64,000 nt of DNA from Schizophyllum amplum (taxonomy: Eukaryota > Basidiomycota > Agaricomycetes > Agaricales > Schizophyllaceae): contig VDMD01000015.1 in NCBI GenBank assembly GCA_007026445.1, forward strand, positions 248,001 through 312,000, read 5' to 3'. A program made the translations under genes and the position numbers. The notes under the pieces are model-generated. The model saw only the letters and a list, made by a program, of their open reading frames with translations. It made no database searches and was not told the DNA's origin. Numbering within the stretch: position 1 is the first letter of the stretch; the number at the start of each line of letters is the position of its first letter. Shown piece by piece: positions 27,051-42,002 of the stretch.

Positions 27051-28475
27051 CCATGTGCGCCGCCCTCACAGAAGGGCTAGCTTCCGGCAGGAGCCGTCTG
27101 GCCACTGTACCATCGATGGCGAACCGGGGACGCCCCTCTGACTCTGACATGGTCAACAGCGTTGCCGCGGTGTCCTCGGCCGCCACATTTAGGTCTGAGG
27201 TGAGGTGAGTGCTTGAGCGTTTGAGCGGCGAGTCCTGGGCGAGTCTAACCCTCACTCAGGTTTACGCGCTCGCTCAAAGGGACTCGGCATCGATTGCACT
27301 CTTGCACTGGTTTCAACAAGACTATACTATACTATAGCAACTAGCTGTTGAGGCTGGTCCGTAATTGAACACCATAACGATCCTATATGTATGGCCTACC
27401 GCGTCGTTTACCTCAGGGTCGTTGCCACTTCCAGCCTGCCTTTCGTTGAATAGGTCGGTCTCGTTGCTCCATAACGTTAAACTCACGGTCAATGGTGGGT
27501 CGTGACGAAGAATTCGTGCGTGCAGATGTCAATGGCCATCACAGCGTGCGGGAGCGTGCTGCGTCGGAATTCAATTTACGGCCGCTACGCGACGCGGAAG
27601 TTCTCCGGACCCGACCCTGCACACACCCTGCATTATTCACCTGTTGTAGCCTGTTATATGGCAAAATCTGTCCCGAATCGTCTCGTTGGGGGTCCTGGGG
27701 GAGGACCCCTGCTTATTAGCGGCGAGGTATATGTCAATGTCGGACAAATTTTGGCCTTTTGAAGGTCGAATGTCTCTGGAAAAGCCGGACAAATTGAGGG
27801 TTGGTCGGGAGCATGTCTCTGGCAAATGTCGGACAAAATCTCCAGATTACCCTCTGTGCGCCCCTCTGGGACCCCCCTCAACGTCCTCGGGGGTGCCCGG
27901 GGGCTGCCGACTTACCATATGGGGTGGTCGGACCTCCGGTCCGGCCCAAAATTCAAAGGATGTCTCTGGAAAAGCCGGACAAAACGACCCAGATTGCGCA
28001 AAAAATGTCGGACAAAAAAAGGGCAAATTCGGCGGACCATGACATAGACCTCCCCACCGATAATCAGGGGTCCTCCTGGGGGTCGTGGACGCTATTCACA
28101 TCTGACAACCATCCGCAAACCCATCAGATCACATCGACGGACCCAAACGACGACAGGAATCAAGATCCACCGTGAATCGATGCGTATATAGAAGTACAAA
28201 GGTGACGATGGACGCTGGAGCCTTGAGCGTTCGGCATGTAGGACACTCTAAGACGAGTGCCAGAGAAGCATTATGGTAGCTGTATGAAAGTATAACGACC
28301 CACCACCGCCCGCGTGCGCTCCACACACGCGGAAGGGTGAGCGAGGTGCATGAGACACGTATACGGTCCGAGTAGAGTTGAATGGACCCCCAAAGGCACG
28401 TCCAAACGGAGCGCGCGAAGATCGGAGAGCGGGAAGCAAGTGTATGTAGACAAGCACGCGGGACCGACGTGACAC
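27051..28475. other. Convergent intergenic region containing a repeat patch
   Basis: About 1.4 kb between the 3' ends of SHQ1 and the SLC35F6-like gene. The middle (27738-28016) is repetitive and non-coding. Other parts show nothing recognisable. Confidence 0.5.
27738..28016. repeat. Dispersed CGGACAAA-containing repeats
   Basis: The 24-mer starting atgtctctggaaaagccgga occurs identically at 27770-27793 and 27960-27983, with a variant (atgtctctggcaaatgtcgg) at about 27813. tgtcggacaaa occurs three times (near 27738, 27826, 28008). A G/C-rich stretch with short complementary runs (ggacc/ggtcc) lies between the copies. The patch looks like a remnant of a non-coding genomic repeat family. Confidence 0.75.
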
Positions 28476-30370
28476 CTAGTCCTCGTGGTGACGCGAAGCT
28501 GAGCGCGCGCGCTGCCCCTCCGGAACGACGTCGAATCCGCTCCTTCCGAGGTCCACAGGAAGCCTGGCAGTCTCGTCCAGAAGGTCTTCCACTTCTTCGG
28601 GGTCTGCCGCATCTGCACGCGGCGCAGGCAAACACGGTGGCGCGCGAATGAGATCGTTGAAGACGAACTGTAAAACCCGATCTGCTCAGCATCCCACGGG
28701 TGAACATATGGCACAAATCACGCACAGTACCATATCTGGAAGGACGCGGTTGTTCATGAGCGAGGAAAACACACCGAAGGACAGGTCGAATACGCACACA
28801 AGCAGAGCAAAGCCGGCGATCTGAAGGAGAGATATCGGGAAAAGAAGCTTCTCCCAGCCCAGGCCTAGACTGATGATCCATATGGCGAGCGTCCTGCATG
28901 TATCGGTCAAGGAGCGCGCGGTTGCGCTTACATGGCGTGTGACGGAAAGGCCGAAAAAGTTGAAGAGGGCGATGCTGCACGCAATCACCACGCCGGACCA
29001 AAGGACGCTAGGCGTATCGATCATCTGGTGCCATCCCCGCGGTATGTCGAAGAAAGTCGACTTGGACGAAACAGCAGGGAGCGCCAGAATCGGGATGAAC
29101 GCGATTACCGTGATGGCACCGAACAAACCCTCGTAACCCACAGCCTCAAGAGGCGCAACAGAGTAGCGGCCTGCGCGAGATGTCAGCTAACGACGGCGCA
29201 GTTGTACGGCCGACGTACTCATGATGCTCTCTGTTTGTGGCGTCAGTAAGAAACGATCCAGCAGTGTGTAGAGAAACCGAACCTTCGACAACGAACTGCG
29301 TAGCAGTGCTAGCGGACAGATTAGATCACGGATGTTACCGCCGGGGGTCATGTACTCACAAGATCTGTGCGAACAGAATGAAGAAGACACCTATTCAGCA
29401 GGTAAGGGGGGAGGCGGTGCGGGAATGCTAGGCTTCACATACCAATGAGAACAGAAGTAGCTTCTGGACGTTCAATCTCTTCCGGAGCCTTCCCGCCATC
29501 AGCCAGGAATCGTGCTAGATACGGAAGGCTTTCCACGCCCGGTGCATCTCTCAAGGTATCCTTGACGAGAGAACCGCTGAATCCAACGAGAGTAATGCCC
29601 GTCATCACGATTATCAACGAAACCCATCTGCACGATGACATTAGCATCAAGCCTTGCAATTGCGACTGACAAGGTCACTGAACTGGTATAGCCAGAGACG
29701 CCTGCGAAGGAAGATGACGCTGAAGACGCCCACAAAAAGAACCAGTGCACCCCTGGTCATCTGATAGATGGACACGGGAGTGTATAGCAGACCGACATTC
29801 ATGAGCTATGTTGAGCGTAAGCGCCGCATGTCGGGAGAGAATACGGTACGCATACCGTGGTGCCAGTAAGATCACACGCAGCCGGGATCCAGAGCAGAAG
29901 CATCTTCCAGCCTGACAGAGGCTGCGCCACAACCTTGGTAGGGACGGGATCATGCTCGGAGTCGGGTTCAAGTTGGACGGGTTGGGAGCGGCGCTTCTCC
30001 CTGACCCATGCAGTGAAGATGGGTATGAAGCCTAAGTGTAGGCTCAGGAAGTGTAAGTGGATAAGGCTGACGGGTACGCACAGAACATTTCACCGACTAA
30101 ACCGCAATCAGTGAGACAGGGCAAAGATACGAGTGGAGCAGGGAACACACCAAACATCTGGAGCGTCTGCCAGACAGGTTGCTCGTATAGGATGTGATTG
30201 CGTACGTCCGGGTCGTCACAGTTCTCCACGCATTGCATGTCTTGGTACTTGCTCCATAGCGAGTTGCAAGCACCCTGCGGGAGTGTCAGCCGTTTACCAT
30301 ACGCCCAGCTGAGGCTTACTGTGACTATCATTCCTCCCAAGAGGAACGGAATGAATAAGGAGGACGGCAT
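28476..30370 (-). CDS. SLC35F6-like (DMT superfamily) membrane transporter
   Basis: Multi-pass drug/metabolite-transporter-type protein related to SLC35F6. The ATG at 30370 begins MPSSLFIPFLLGGMIVTVSL (an in-frame ATG at 30439 is possible). Hydrophobic segments follow throughout: MLLLWIPAACDLTGTTLMNV, GALVLFVGVFSVIFLRR, VSLIIVMTGITLVGFSGSLV, VFFILFAQIF. The family signature is spread over small exons: TATQFVVEE, SIMS, RYSVAPLEAVGYEGLFG. It continues SGVVIACSIALFNFFGLSVT, SLTDTCRTLAIWIISLGLGW, LLVYGTFVFNDLIRAPP and an acidic tail with TAG at 28476. Correct splicing needs a 12-nt exon (29219-29230) and a 10-nt exon (28726-28735). About 440 residues. It is divergent from the arrestin-like gene across 273 bp. 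The substrate is unknown. Confidence 0.82.
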
Positions 30371-30643
30371 GGCGGCGAGCGATGGTGTGGACGCCGGAGA
30401 CAAGGAGCGCTGGGCCGCTGGCAATGGACCACGCGACACAATTGCGGGTTGCCAAGATAAACCCTAAAAAGGAAAGAAGACCCCTTCTAAGTTCTGCGGG
30501 GAAACGGCCGGGCTCCGATGTTTGCTGCCGGTGACACCGATCGAGAAGGTCGTTTCCGGGGCTAAATGTGGTCCTTCGCGAAGCCCGCCACTGATTTTTA
30601 AGGCGACGGCGAGTGATGTGTGAGTCTTCCTGCTTTCCCGCTC

Positions 30644-32589
30644 ATGGTCCAGCTTTCGCTTCTGTCCACCAAAGGTGCGCACAACTCCGCCATCGTCTGT
30701 GTCCCGCTCGCTCACGCCGTCTCCAGGCAACCAGGGCGTCCGCTACTTTCCCTACACGGGATACCTCGGCCTCACTCCCGTCAAGGTAGAGGGCGGTACG
30801 TGACCCGCCCCGCGTCCCGAGCCCGCACTCATCCTCTTTAGCCGTCATCACCAAGCTTGACGCAGATCGCAAACCCCTCCTCGCAAAGTCCATCACCGTC
30901 TCCGTCCGTTGTCATGAAGCGCGCGTCGGTCGCTCCGGCACCGTGCGTCTGCACACCCTCGCCGACTTTACCCAGACCCTCTGGTCCAAACCCGACGACC
31001 AGCAATACGCAGAGGTCGCCGAGCTTGAACTGCCATTTCGAATATCCATCCCCTCTAAGGTCGGTGGCCACAGCACTTGTTCATTCGTGGAGTACAAGTG
31101 CTTCTGGCGCGTCGAGGCCTGTGCGTGACCCTTTTCTTCGCACTCGCTCGCTTGCTTATTATATTCCAGGCATCGAGCATGTACCAATCGCGGCCGTCGG
31201 CACTCGCAAGACGAAATATTTTGAGCTCGCCTTCGTCAGATACGACGTCCCTCCAGAACTGCCTCCGCCCGTCCCCAGCCAACGCCTTCACCTCCTCGCC
31301 GGCAAGCCAGGCGTATCGCAGATACGATACCACCTGGCAACCCCCTGCGCTGCAATCGGCCCACTCGACCTAGTGTCAATCCCAATCTGTGTACTGCCTT
31401 TACAACACGCCGTCACCGTGCGGGGCGCTTCCGTGATGATCGAGCGTCGCATACAGTTCACTGATGCGCCCGCCGGCTCAACCTCATCACCCGCATCACC
31501 CTCGTCCTCGCCCATGTCTACATCTCACATGCCGACACGACATACAAATGACTCTGCAATATCACTTTCCACCGACCCTACCTCGACAAACACATCCTCG
31601 AACTCCACCATCATGCCAGACGCACCCTCACTCGCGAACCTAATGTCAACTTCTGAACTCCCGTTATTGCCACCACCACCCATCGAGCCTCATGCCGCAT
31701 CCTCATCATCATCCTCGAAAGTCCATGTCAGTTCAATCGTTGGTGCACAGTCTTCCGGTCCTTTCTCTGTCGCCGACACCGGCGTCTGTAACAAGACTCT
31801 TACCGTGCAGTGGCCTGCGATGAAGTCGCATGCGCGGTGGGCCGTCGGCGAGACTATGCAAACCGATATGACCTCCATCAAGTACTTTGCGTGTGTTAAG
31901 GTTAGTATGGAAAGCCTTTATCATAGACGTGTTGGCTCATCATCCTTTAGCTCCAGTTGAACACCGCGGGCGGTAACGAGACCGTTGACTTGGCGCCCCA
32001 AGAGCTGCTCATCGTGTCCACCAACCAATCCGAACGACAGCTAGCCATTACCAAGTACAACGAGATCCTCGCCGCCTCATCCGAGCGCTCCCGCTCAAAA
32101 TCCAAGTCACCTCGGCGAACGCGGAACCCACAACTGCCGTCTCCCATCCCGCCAACTCCGACCGCCCCCATCGCCATACCCACTCCCAACGACCGGCGCG
32201 CCTCGCGCAAGGTCCCTCGGCGACCGCACACCAGCTCCGGCACGCGCGAGACCCCCGCCTTCACATATAGCGCCGATCCAAAGCCGAAGCACGCGTCCAT
32301 AAACCTGGGCCCCGGCGCCGTTTATACGTATGGCGAGGCGCACAGTCCGAATGCGTACATCGCGCCAAAGCTCGCAGCTGTCTCGACCAGTAGCGGGAGC
32401 ACGATGAGCGCGTTCAGCTCGTCAAGTCGGAGTAGCGCGAGTGAGGACGAGCGGCTGCGTGCGTACAAGGTGGCGGACGATGCCAAGGTGCGCGCTTGGG
32501 AGGAGGAGCTGGCGCGCATTGAGGTGCAAAGCCGGCGCTCCAGCGACCTCTTGGGCTTCGGGCGGAAGTTGCGGCGCTTGGTGCGATGA
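30644..32589 (+). CDS. Arrestin-like (alpha-arrestin family) protein
   Basis: Probable adaptor linking cargo proteins to ubiquitin ligases. The ATG at 30644 starts MVQLSLLSTK, joined through an intron to NQGVRYFPYTGYLGLTPVKV, the fungal arrestin-N opening. Arrestin-fold strands follow (SITVSVRCHEARVGRSG, AELELPFRISIPSKVGGHST, SFVEYKCFWRVEA, HVPIAAVGTRKTKYFELAFV). A long Ser/Thr/Pro-rich insertion separates these from the second half (SHARWAVGETMQTDMTSIKY, FACVK joined to LQLNTAGGNETVDLAPQELL). A Ser/Arg-rich tail ends FGRKLRRLVR with TGA at 32587. About 580 residues. No clear PPxY motif is visible, so a direct WW-domain contact with RSP5 is not supported. All four introns are short and in phase. 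Confidence 0.82.
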
Positions 32590-33062
32590 GCGAGCGGATG
32601 TCGCGTGTGGACGGCTACTGTTATGGTGGTCGTGGGGTTCTACCTTCATCGATCGTCGGACGTTGGATTCATTGTTCATTGCTATCGACTACTTGCATTG
32701 CCATATGTAACATTATTATCCTCGCATTCATCACTATTGCATCGCGCATTGTCTTCTTGATTACCACGTATAATCACTATCCTGGGCGCGCTCGCCGCCT
32801 CTTTGCAGCTCCGTCTACTCTCACTTGACTCTCAGAGCTCCCGTCGGTCGCAATAAACTGAGTGATAAGCATCGCAGCTACATCAACAGAATTAAATTCC
32901 AATCTCGAGTCTACACAAGGACGCACGTGTATATGACGCACGCCATTAGAACCCCGTACCGCCGGTGCCCGCCCGGCGGCAGCCTCTAACTTCAACTTCA
33001 AGTCTCCCTTCCTCCTCAAGCTCGACCCAGTCCGCAATTCGTACGATCCCCCTCCTCTCATC
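32590..33062. other. Intergenic, upstream of CBP4
   Basis: 473 bp between same-strand genes. No motif or repeat I can support; it should contain the CBP4 promoter. Confidence 0.4.
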
Positions 33063-34152
33063 ATGTCCAGCACGCTGCCCTTCATAGCCAAAGTCTCCGT
33101 GTATTGCGCTGGTGGTTAGTCGTCTCCCCTTCGTCCCAATTCGCCCGAGATTCGCATTTTTCTCGTTTCTTCTTCACCCCGCTCCACCCCAGCCCGTCAC
33201 CCGCCCCCCATCGCCGTCGTCCCCCGGGAACATACCGCGCGATGCCGCGCAGCGCAGCAATCCTCGTCGCTTCCCTGTTTCTCCAGAACCTGCATCATCA
33301 TGCCCGCTCGCGCGCGGGCCCCACCCCGTCCGCCCAAGCAGCTCTTCGGAAGGCGCGCCGGCGGGAAGATACCGCGCCGCGCGTCGGTTCATTGCACTGG
33401 GCATTGGGTCTTCGCCTGGGGGGACCCCCTTCGACCGCGCCTCGGGCCCGCTGCTCGCCAGTTGGGGCGAAGCTCTAGAACGCTTCGGGAAGCCTCTTTC
33501 ATTCCCGCGCGCCCGCGTGTAGTCCGTCGAAGTCACGATGTGTGCTTCTCACTCCCCGCTTGTCGCGTACGTGTTGGTTGACTACAGCTGCTGACTGTCC
33601 CCCTCCGCAGCGGCTGCGTTCGGGTGGGCGCTTATGAAGGGTAGGCGTCAATAGTGCATGCGCTATTGTCTTTTGCTTACTCAGAGCGCGGGTAGTTACC
33701 GTCCCCTCTCCAGATCAAGTTTACAAGGTGAGGAAGGACATCTGTGTATCGGTGCCACATAAGCAACGCAGGGTCGCCTATCTAAAGAGCAACACCGCTT
33801 ACCTCTTTGAACAGGAGATGGCTCCGGATCTGCAGCGCGCCGTGGACATGAGGAGGCAGATGGCGCATGGACAAGCGCCTTTGGCAGCCCAGGTGAGTGG
33901 CTCGGTCTATCCTGACATCCATTCCTTCCGGCTCTCCCTGCGCACGCCGTTGATCCTCACTCGGCGGACGGCGTCTTCGGGCATAGCATTTTGGCCTTTC
34001 CTGCTCTATCTTTCGCTTCCTTTACCTCACTATCCTCTTCCTCGTTAAGCGGTGCTAATAACTCATTGCACCCGCAGGCGCGTGCTCAGGCGCATATGAC
34101 ACCCTCAGACGACCCGGACAATGTCAAGCCTGTGTGGTCGGATCGACGCTAA
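33063..34152 (+). CDS. CBP4: CBP4-like cytochrome bc1 assembly factor
   Basis: Small mitochondrial inner-membrane protein needed early in assembly of cytochrome b into complex III. Five exons encode only ~85 residues: MSSTLPFIAKVSVYCAG, AAFGWALMK, VTVPSPDQVYK, EMAPDLQRAVDMRRQMAHGQ, ARAQAHMTPSDDPDNVKPVW, with TAA at 34150. The family pattern is clear: one transmembrane segment, then (K)xTxPxxxQxYxxMxPDLxRxVD, then DDPDxxKPxW near the end. The first intron (33115-33610, 496 nt) and the fourth (~180 nt) are far longer than others here, so introns outweigh coding sequence. The assignment rests on short but well-placed motifs; the small size matches basidiomycete homologues better than yeast Cbp4 (170 aa). 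Confidence 0.75.
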
Positions 34153-34934
34153 TGTTAGGCTGGCCGTCCGCGACCTGCGCTGCACTATCCAGTTGCTGTC
34201 CAGCGTCGTACATTATTACACTCGCGTTGAAGTCTTCGTCAGCCATCTGGAGCACGTTGCGCTGCCTCGTTTACTTGAACTTAATGGTCAGCTGTCCTTT
34301 TGCGTTCTATCTCTGATGGTTAGCTGGCCTATCTGCTTCGATGAAGGAAGCTTGTCGGAGGGTAGCAACAACCGTGTCCAGCCCCCGAGCTATGCGCATG
34401 CCTCCTAGAGTAGGATAGCCCAACTGGAGCGGGGTAGTCGTTTCGGTCAATCGATCAAGTCCCTCGAAGCAGCTTCCTGGAAGTAATAGCAAACGCAAGA
34501 GTACATTTATTCAGTCTGATAGTGACTCTTGGGCGTGGTCGCAACGTTCGAAGCTGAGTACGCTGAGCGCATCCTGCACTTGGATGTTTGTGTATGGAGG
34601 CTCAGCGGCTCAGCTGCAGCGCTCAACGAGTCTTCTTACACTACACTACGCAGGCGGTGCGCATCCTGAGCAATATGAGATTCCCGTCTACTCTATAGAT
34701 AATCTCTAGGTGACGGGGATGTGACCACGAGGGTATGGTAAGCCACTGGAGATGAAGTCCAATACTTCAAGTGTTACTTGAGCGACGAGGGAGGAATGCA
34801 CATAGGACGATTAACTAACGAGAGATGCGAGAGGAGGATAGAAGGATAGGAATTCAGTAAAAGGATTTATACAACATCAGAGGCACCGCCTCCGAATACA
34901 TCCACAACGCCGCCTCGCCCGTTCCCCTGCCCGC
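34153..34934. other. Convergent intergenic region
   Basis: 782 bp between the 3' ends of CBP4 and SIP5. No coding or repeat signal that I can support. Confidence 0.45.
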
Positions 34935-37037
34935 CTACGCAGCACTCTTCCCCTCCGACACAAGAGACGGAACAGAGTCGAGTACAGATGAGGACTCGAT
35001 GCTGCCCTTGACAGAGGTCCCCTCGCCATCGGGAGCGGCCCGCAACAATGGCTCGCGCACCTGATCATCGTCGATTACCGGCGTTGAAGGAAGTGCGACG
35101 TATGGTCCATCGCTCGAAGGGAAAACCGACGACGTTGTCGAATTTCGCCGCCCACAGGAGTATCGATAGGTGAAGATGACGCTGGCGATCCGCTCAGAGC
35201 AGGGCCGCCGACAGAAACCGCATCCGATGTAGAAGTTCCAGCTTCGATAGGCGTGGCGGAGGTTCCCTGTTGAGGTGCAGAGGACGCGGTGGGTGTAGAG
35301 GGAACATCGGGAGAGGGTGGTTGATCGTCTGAGGTAGACACGACAGTCGCAGGTGCGGGGGAAGGGATGTCTTCGCTTAGGTCGACGGTAGTTTGCGCTG
35401 GCTGATCTGCGGGAGTCGCCTCGCCAGAGGGAGCATCGCCATCCGGCGGACTAGCGAGGAGAGCACTCGCCGTGGCCGCGGAGCTCATCGCGACATTGAG
35501 CGTCGAGAATGGTTGTGTTGGAGTAGGAAGAGTCGGAGCAAGTGGCGCGTTACTGGATAGTTGCTGCACCACAGGAGGTGAAGGCGAGCTGCTGCGGAGC
35601 TGGGCGGGGGACGAACCAGGAGCAGCTACCGACAACGAAGGTGTCGCTACTTGAGAGCTTGCGGTCGACGAAGTGGATGCTCTCTGCGGGGCTGCGGCGA
35701 GTGATGCGCTCTCCGCGGATGGTGGGCCATCGCGGCTCGAACGAGCAGCTGAGGGACTGGGAGAGCCGCCCTTGTCCTTGTTCTTCTTCTTATCTTTCTT
35801 CTTCTTCTTTTCCTCCTCAGCTTTCCGTTTGCGCTCTTCCTCCTCGAACTGGATCGAGGAAAGACGCATCGCTTCCATAAGCATAAGCTATGAGGAACTC
35901 GTTAGGGCGAGCGCTGGCGGAACGTCGAGGATCACATACCTCTTCCAGATCCTGCCCTCCCATGCCAACGAACTGTTCGAAGGCGCTGCCGCCTTGGTTT
36001 TGCCGCCGCCTAGACCTGCGGCTGCCGGAACCACTATCAGGCTCGCCATCTTGAGCGTTCGCCGCCTCCTCAGGACTGAGGGCATGTACACGGCCAGAGG
36101 AGACGCCGACGGGAATGAGGCGGTCGCCAACTTGACGCATGATGATGCGCCGGTTGGCCCGGCGGGCCACTGCAGCACGTACAGCGGCCAGCTTCTGTTC
36201 CCAGTCGGGACGTATTTGATCTCGCGGGGCATTAGTTGCGGGCGGAGATACTGAACGGCATGCATACCCGTCGTCACTACTTCTGGGCTGTCAGCGCTGA
36301 AGCTCTTCTGGCGACGCTTATGGCGCTGAGGGGCGGAAGTGTTGATGGACTGCTGAGAGCCCTTGGGAGAGTCGGAGAAAGGAGAGGGCGCGCCTTCGCT
36401 GGCTAAGCCGGTGCGCCATGGTGGCGGGCTATACACGACTCCAAAGTTGTCCTGAACGCAGTACGGGCAAGCGGCGGGCTCGGAAACGCAATGCGTCGTT
36501 GTCGGCTCCGCTCGCTTGATCTGGACGAAGCACTCTGTGCAGATCGCTTGGTCGCAGCACCGAGAGTGGTTAATATTGGGGGGATAATACTGCATTGACG
36601 TAATGGCGTGAGCAAGGATGTCCAGCGACCGTATGCGCAGTACTCACCAGGAAGCAGATGGGACATTCTACGGCGCCCCGATAGATCGCGGCCTCGTTTT
36701 TCGCTGACTCCTTCGTCAAAGGCGGACGCTTGCTTGACTTGATGCTACTCGAGGACACGGAAGACTCCACCCGAAATGCAGTGTTGGCGTCCGGCAGCAT
36801 GTCCGCATTCTGCGGAGGTTGCTTGCGATGTTGGAGGATGGTCTCGTCATCCCAGTCCTCCTCGTAATCTTCTAGTGGTCGGTAGAACGGTGCCAACTTG
36901 CGCGCACATATGAACTGGGAGACGATCGCCTGGTTCCAGTCTCGAGGACCTGTGTAGACGCCCTGCGGGGTGAGAAAGCCGAGGTCAACAGTATCGTCCT
37001 GATGACGGTGGTTGGCTGAGGAAGAGCTGTTCCCCAT
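34935..37037 (-). CDS. SIP5: SIP5-like zinc-finger protein, apparent frameshift near the C-terminus
   Basis: Fungal Snf1-interacting-type protein with a RING-like zinc finger. The ATG at 37037 begins MGNSSSSANHRHQDD, followed by PQGVYTGPRDWNQAIVSQFI. The finger has CPICFL spliced to YYPPNINHSRCCDQAICTEC, then ACPYC. After a Ser-rich linker come RPDWEQKLAAVRAAVARRAN, EQFVGMGGQDLEELMLMEAM and a Lys/Glu helix, then a long disordered tail. The literal frame stops at 35075 after FLQRR. One base over, a Ser/Asp-rich frame (NSTTSSVFPSSDGPYVALPS to SEGKSAA) continues to a TAG at 34935-34937 and looks like the authentic end. A base seems to be missing near 35146-35153. MGNSSS could be N-myristoylated. 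It is divergent from the SERCA-type gene. Confidence 0.85.
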
Positions 37038-37622
37038 GGTGGGCGGCGACGGCGGCGGACGACGAGGACGATGAGCGAGTGCAATGCTCGTGTGTCAGAC
37101 GAGGGCTGTCACGAGATGTGACAGTTACTGACCCATGTTTCGTGACGTCGGCATGCGCATTGCAGTGTGGCCATGCCCGAATCTTCGAAGGCTTTCGACC
37201 CTTCGTTCTATCCGTCCACCGACTGCTGAGCGTAGATTTGAATACGGAATATTGCAATACTTCCCCTCTCAAAAGTGTATGGCGGGTTGTGACAAAGCCC
37301 TCAGGCTATCATGAAGCAGGCCAGATTTGCACACACAAGACAAGTACTAGAGTCCAACCGCACAGTGAGCAAATTATAGGCTACAAAGCTCTGCCCAGGA
37401 GCCCAAAAAGCAGTCGAATAGCATTCATAGCCTGCGGACACCTTTGACAGCGATTAAGTTGTGGGCGCCTATGTGGCAATGTTCGAATTCGGAGGACACG
37501 TCAATGGTCACGTGAGCCTCAGTAATTTACCTAGCGCCGGGGAAAAGGACAGGCAGACTCCCTTATCCCTCACCCCCGTCTCCCCTCGTCACAAGTTTCT
37601 TCAGATCAAGCCTGCGTTCATT
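37038..37622. promoter_or_regulatory. Divergent promoter region of SIP5 and the calcium ATPase
   Basis: 585 bp between two divergent starts. It contains a gtcacgtgag site near 37507, about 115 bp upstream of the ATPase start. No TATA box is obvious. Confidence 0.4.
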
Positions 37623-41032
<3,410 letters not shown>

Positions 41033-41242
41033 ACACGCTGATAATTATAGTTGTGCTGTATGGGTTGGTGGACCGCCACCTAGAACCTGTAGATCGCCCT
41101 CGTAAATAATCGAGCTTTTGCGTCTGCATAATAGCCATCGGACTCTTCCGCCAATTCAACGCCAGTCATTGTGAGTCACCATTTGGATGGCTAATGACGC
41201 CGCAATTTCATCAGCGAGTAATTCGACTGTCCACGAACGCCC

Positions 41243-42002
41243 ATGACTTCTGTAGGACGAGCGGTCTTGCCACGCTTCTTCCTTCTCAGCAGGCCTCCGA
41301 AGGGGCCTGGTGTGGGAGATGCGATGCAAGTTGCGTGGCGAAGTGCTATCGAGGAGACTTTGCCAGCCGATATCCGAGATCGATTCGAATTGGTGCAAAG
41401 CAATTTAGCAGACCTGCCATCCAAGAAGATATCGTGCGACTGCGTGGTATCGCCGGCGAACTCGTACGGCATCATGGACGGAGGGTAGGTCCAACGTCTT
41501 TTCCACAAATGTCATTCTTCCTGACACGCATCTGCTTTTCAGTTATGACCTAGCCTTGTCAGAGATGTTCAAAGGCAAGCAGGGTGTGCAGACCCTGACG
41601 CGCCACTGCCAAGCTGCGATGCGCGAGAAGTGGGCGGGCTACCTGCCACCGGGCGCCTGCATGCTCGTTCCGCTGCCCGACGACGTGCGCACGAATCCGC
41701 TCAAGGCCAAAGCCATCGCCGTCATTCCTACCATGCGCATCCCCGAGGATGCGACCTGGAATCGCGACTTGGTGTACAACGCGATGTGGGGGCTGCTGAA
41801 CGCGGTGCGTGCGCACGAGACACCCATAGAGAGCGTCCTGCTGACGGGGCTGGGGACTGGCGTGGGTATGGTGAGCCCGCAGCGATGCGCGGTGCAGATG
41901 ATGCTGGCCGTGAAACACTTCGTGCGGGGGATGCCAGAGTATGGGAGCTGGAACGACGTGATACCGGTCGCACTGGAGGTTGAGAAGACTTTCGAATTGT
42001 AA
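41243..42002 (+). CDS. Macro-domain-like protein
   Basis: Two exons. The ATG at 41243 begins MTSVGRAVLPRFFLLSRPP. The core reads FELVQSNLADLPSKKISCDC, VVSPANSYGIMDGG, intron, YDLALSEMF, with the macro-domain pattern of a strand ending in (V/S)PANS followed by a Gly-rich turn. Later segments are GACMLVPLPDDVRTNPLKAK, TMRIPEDATWNRDLVYNAMW and LLTGLGTGVGMVSPQRCAVQ, the last being the usual second ligand loop (GxGxG). About 230 residues, stop TAA at 42000. Macro domains bind ADP-ribose or related nucleotides; the ligand and activity here are not determinable. It follows the calcium ATPase by 210 bp on the same strand. Confidence 0.75.
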
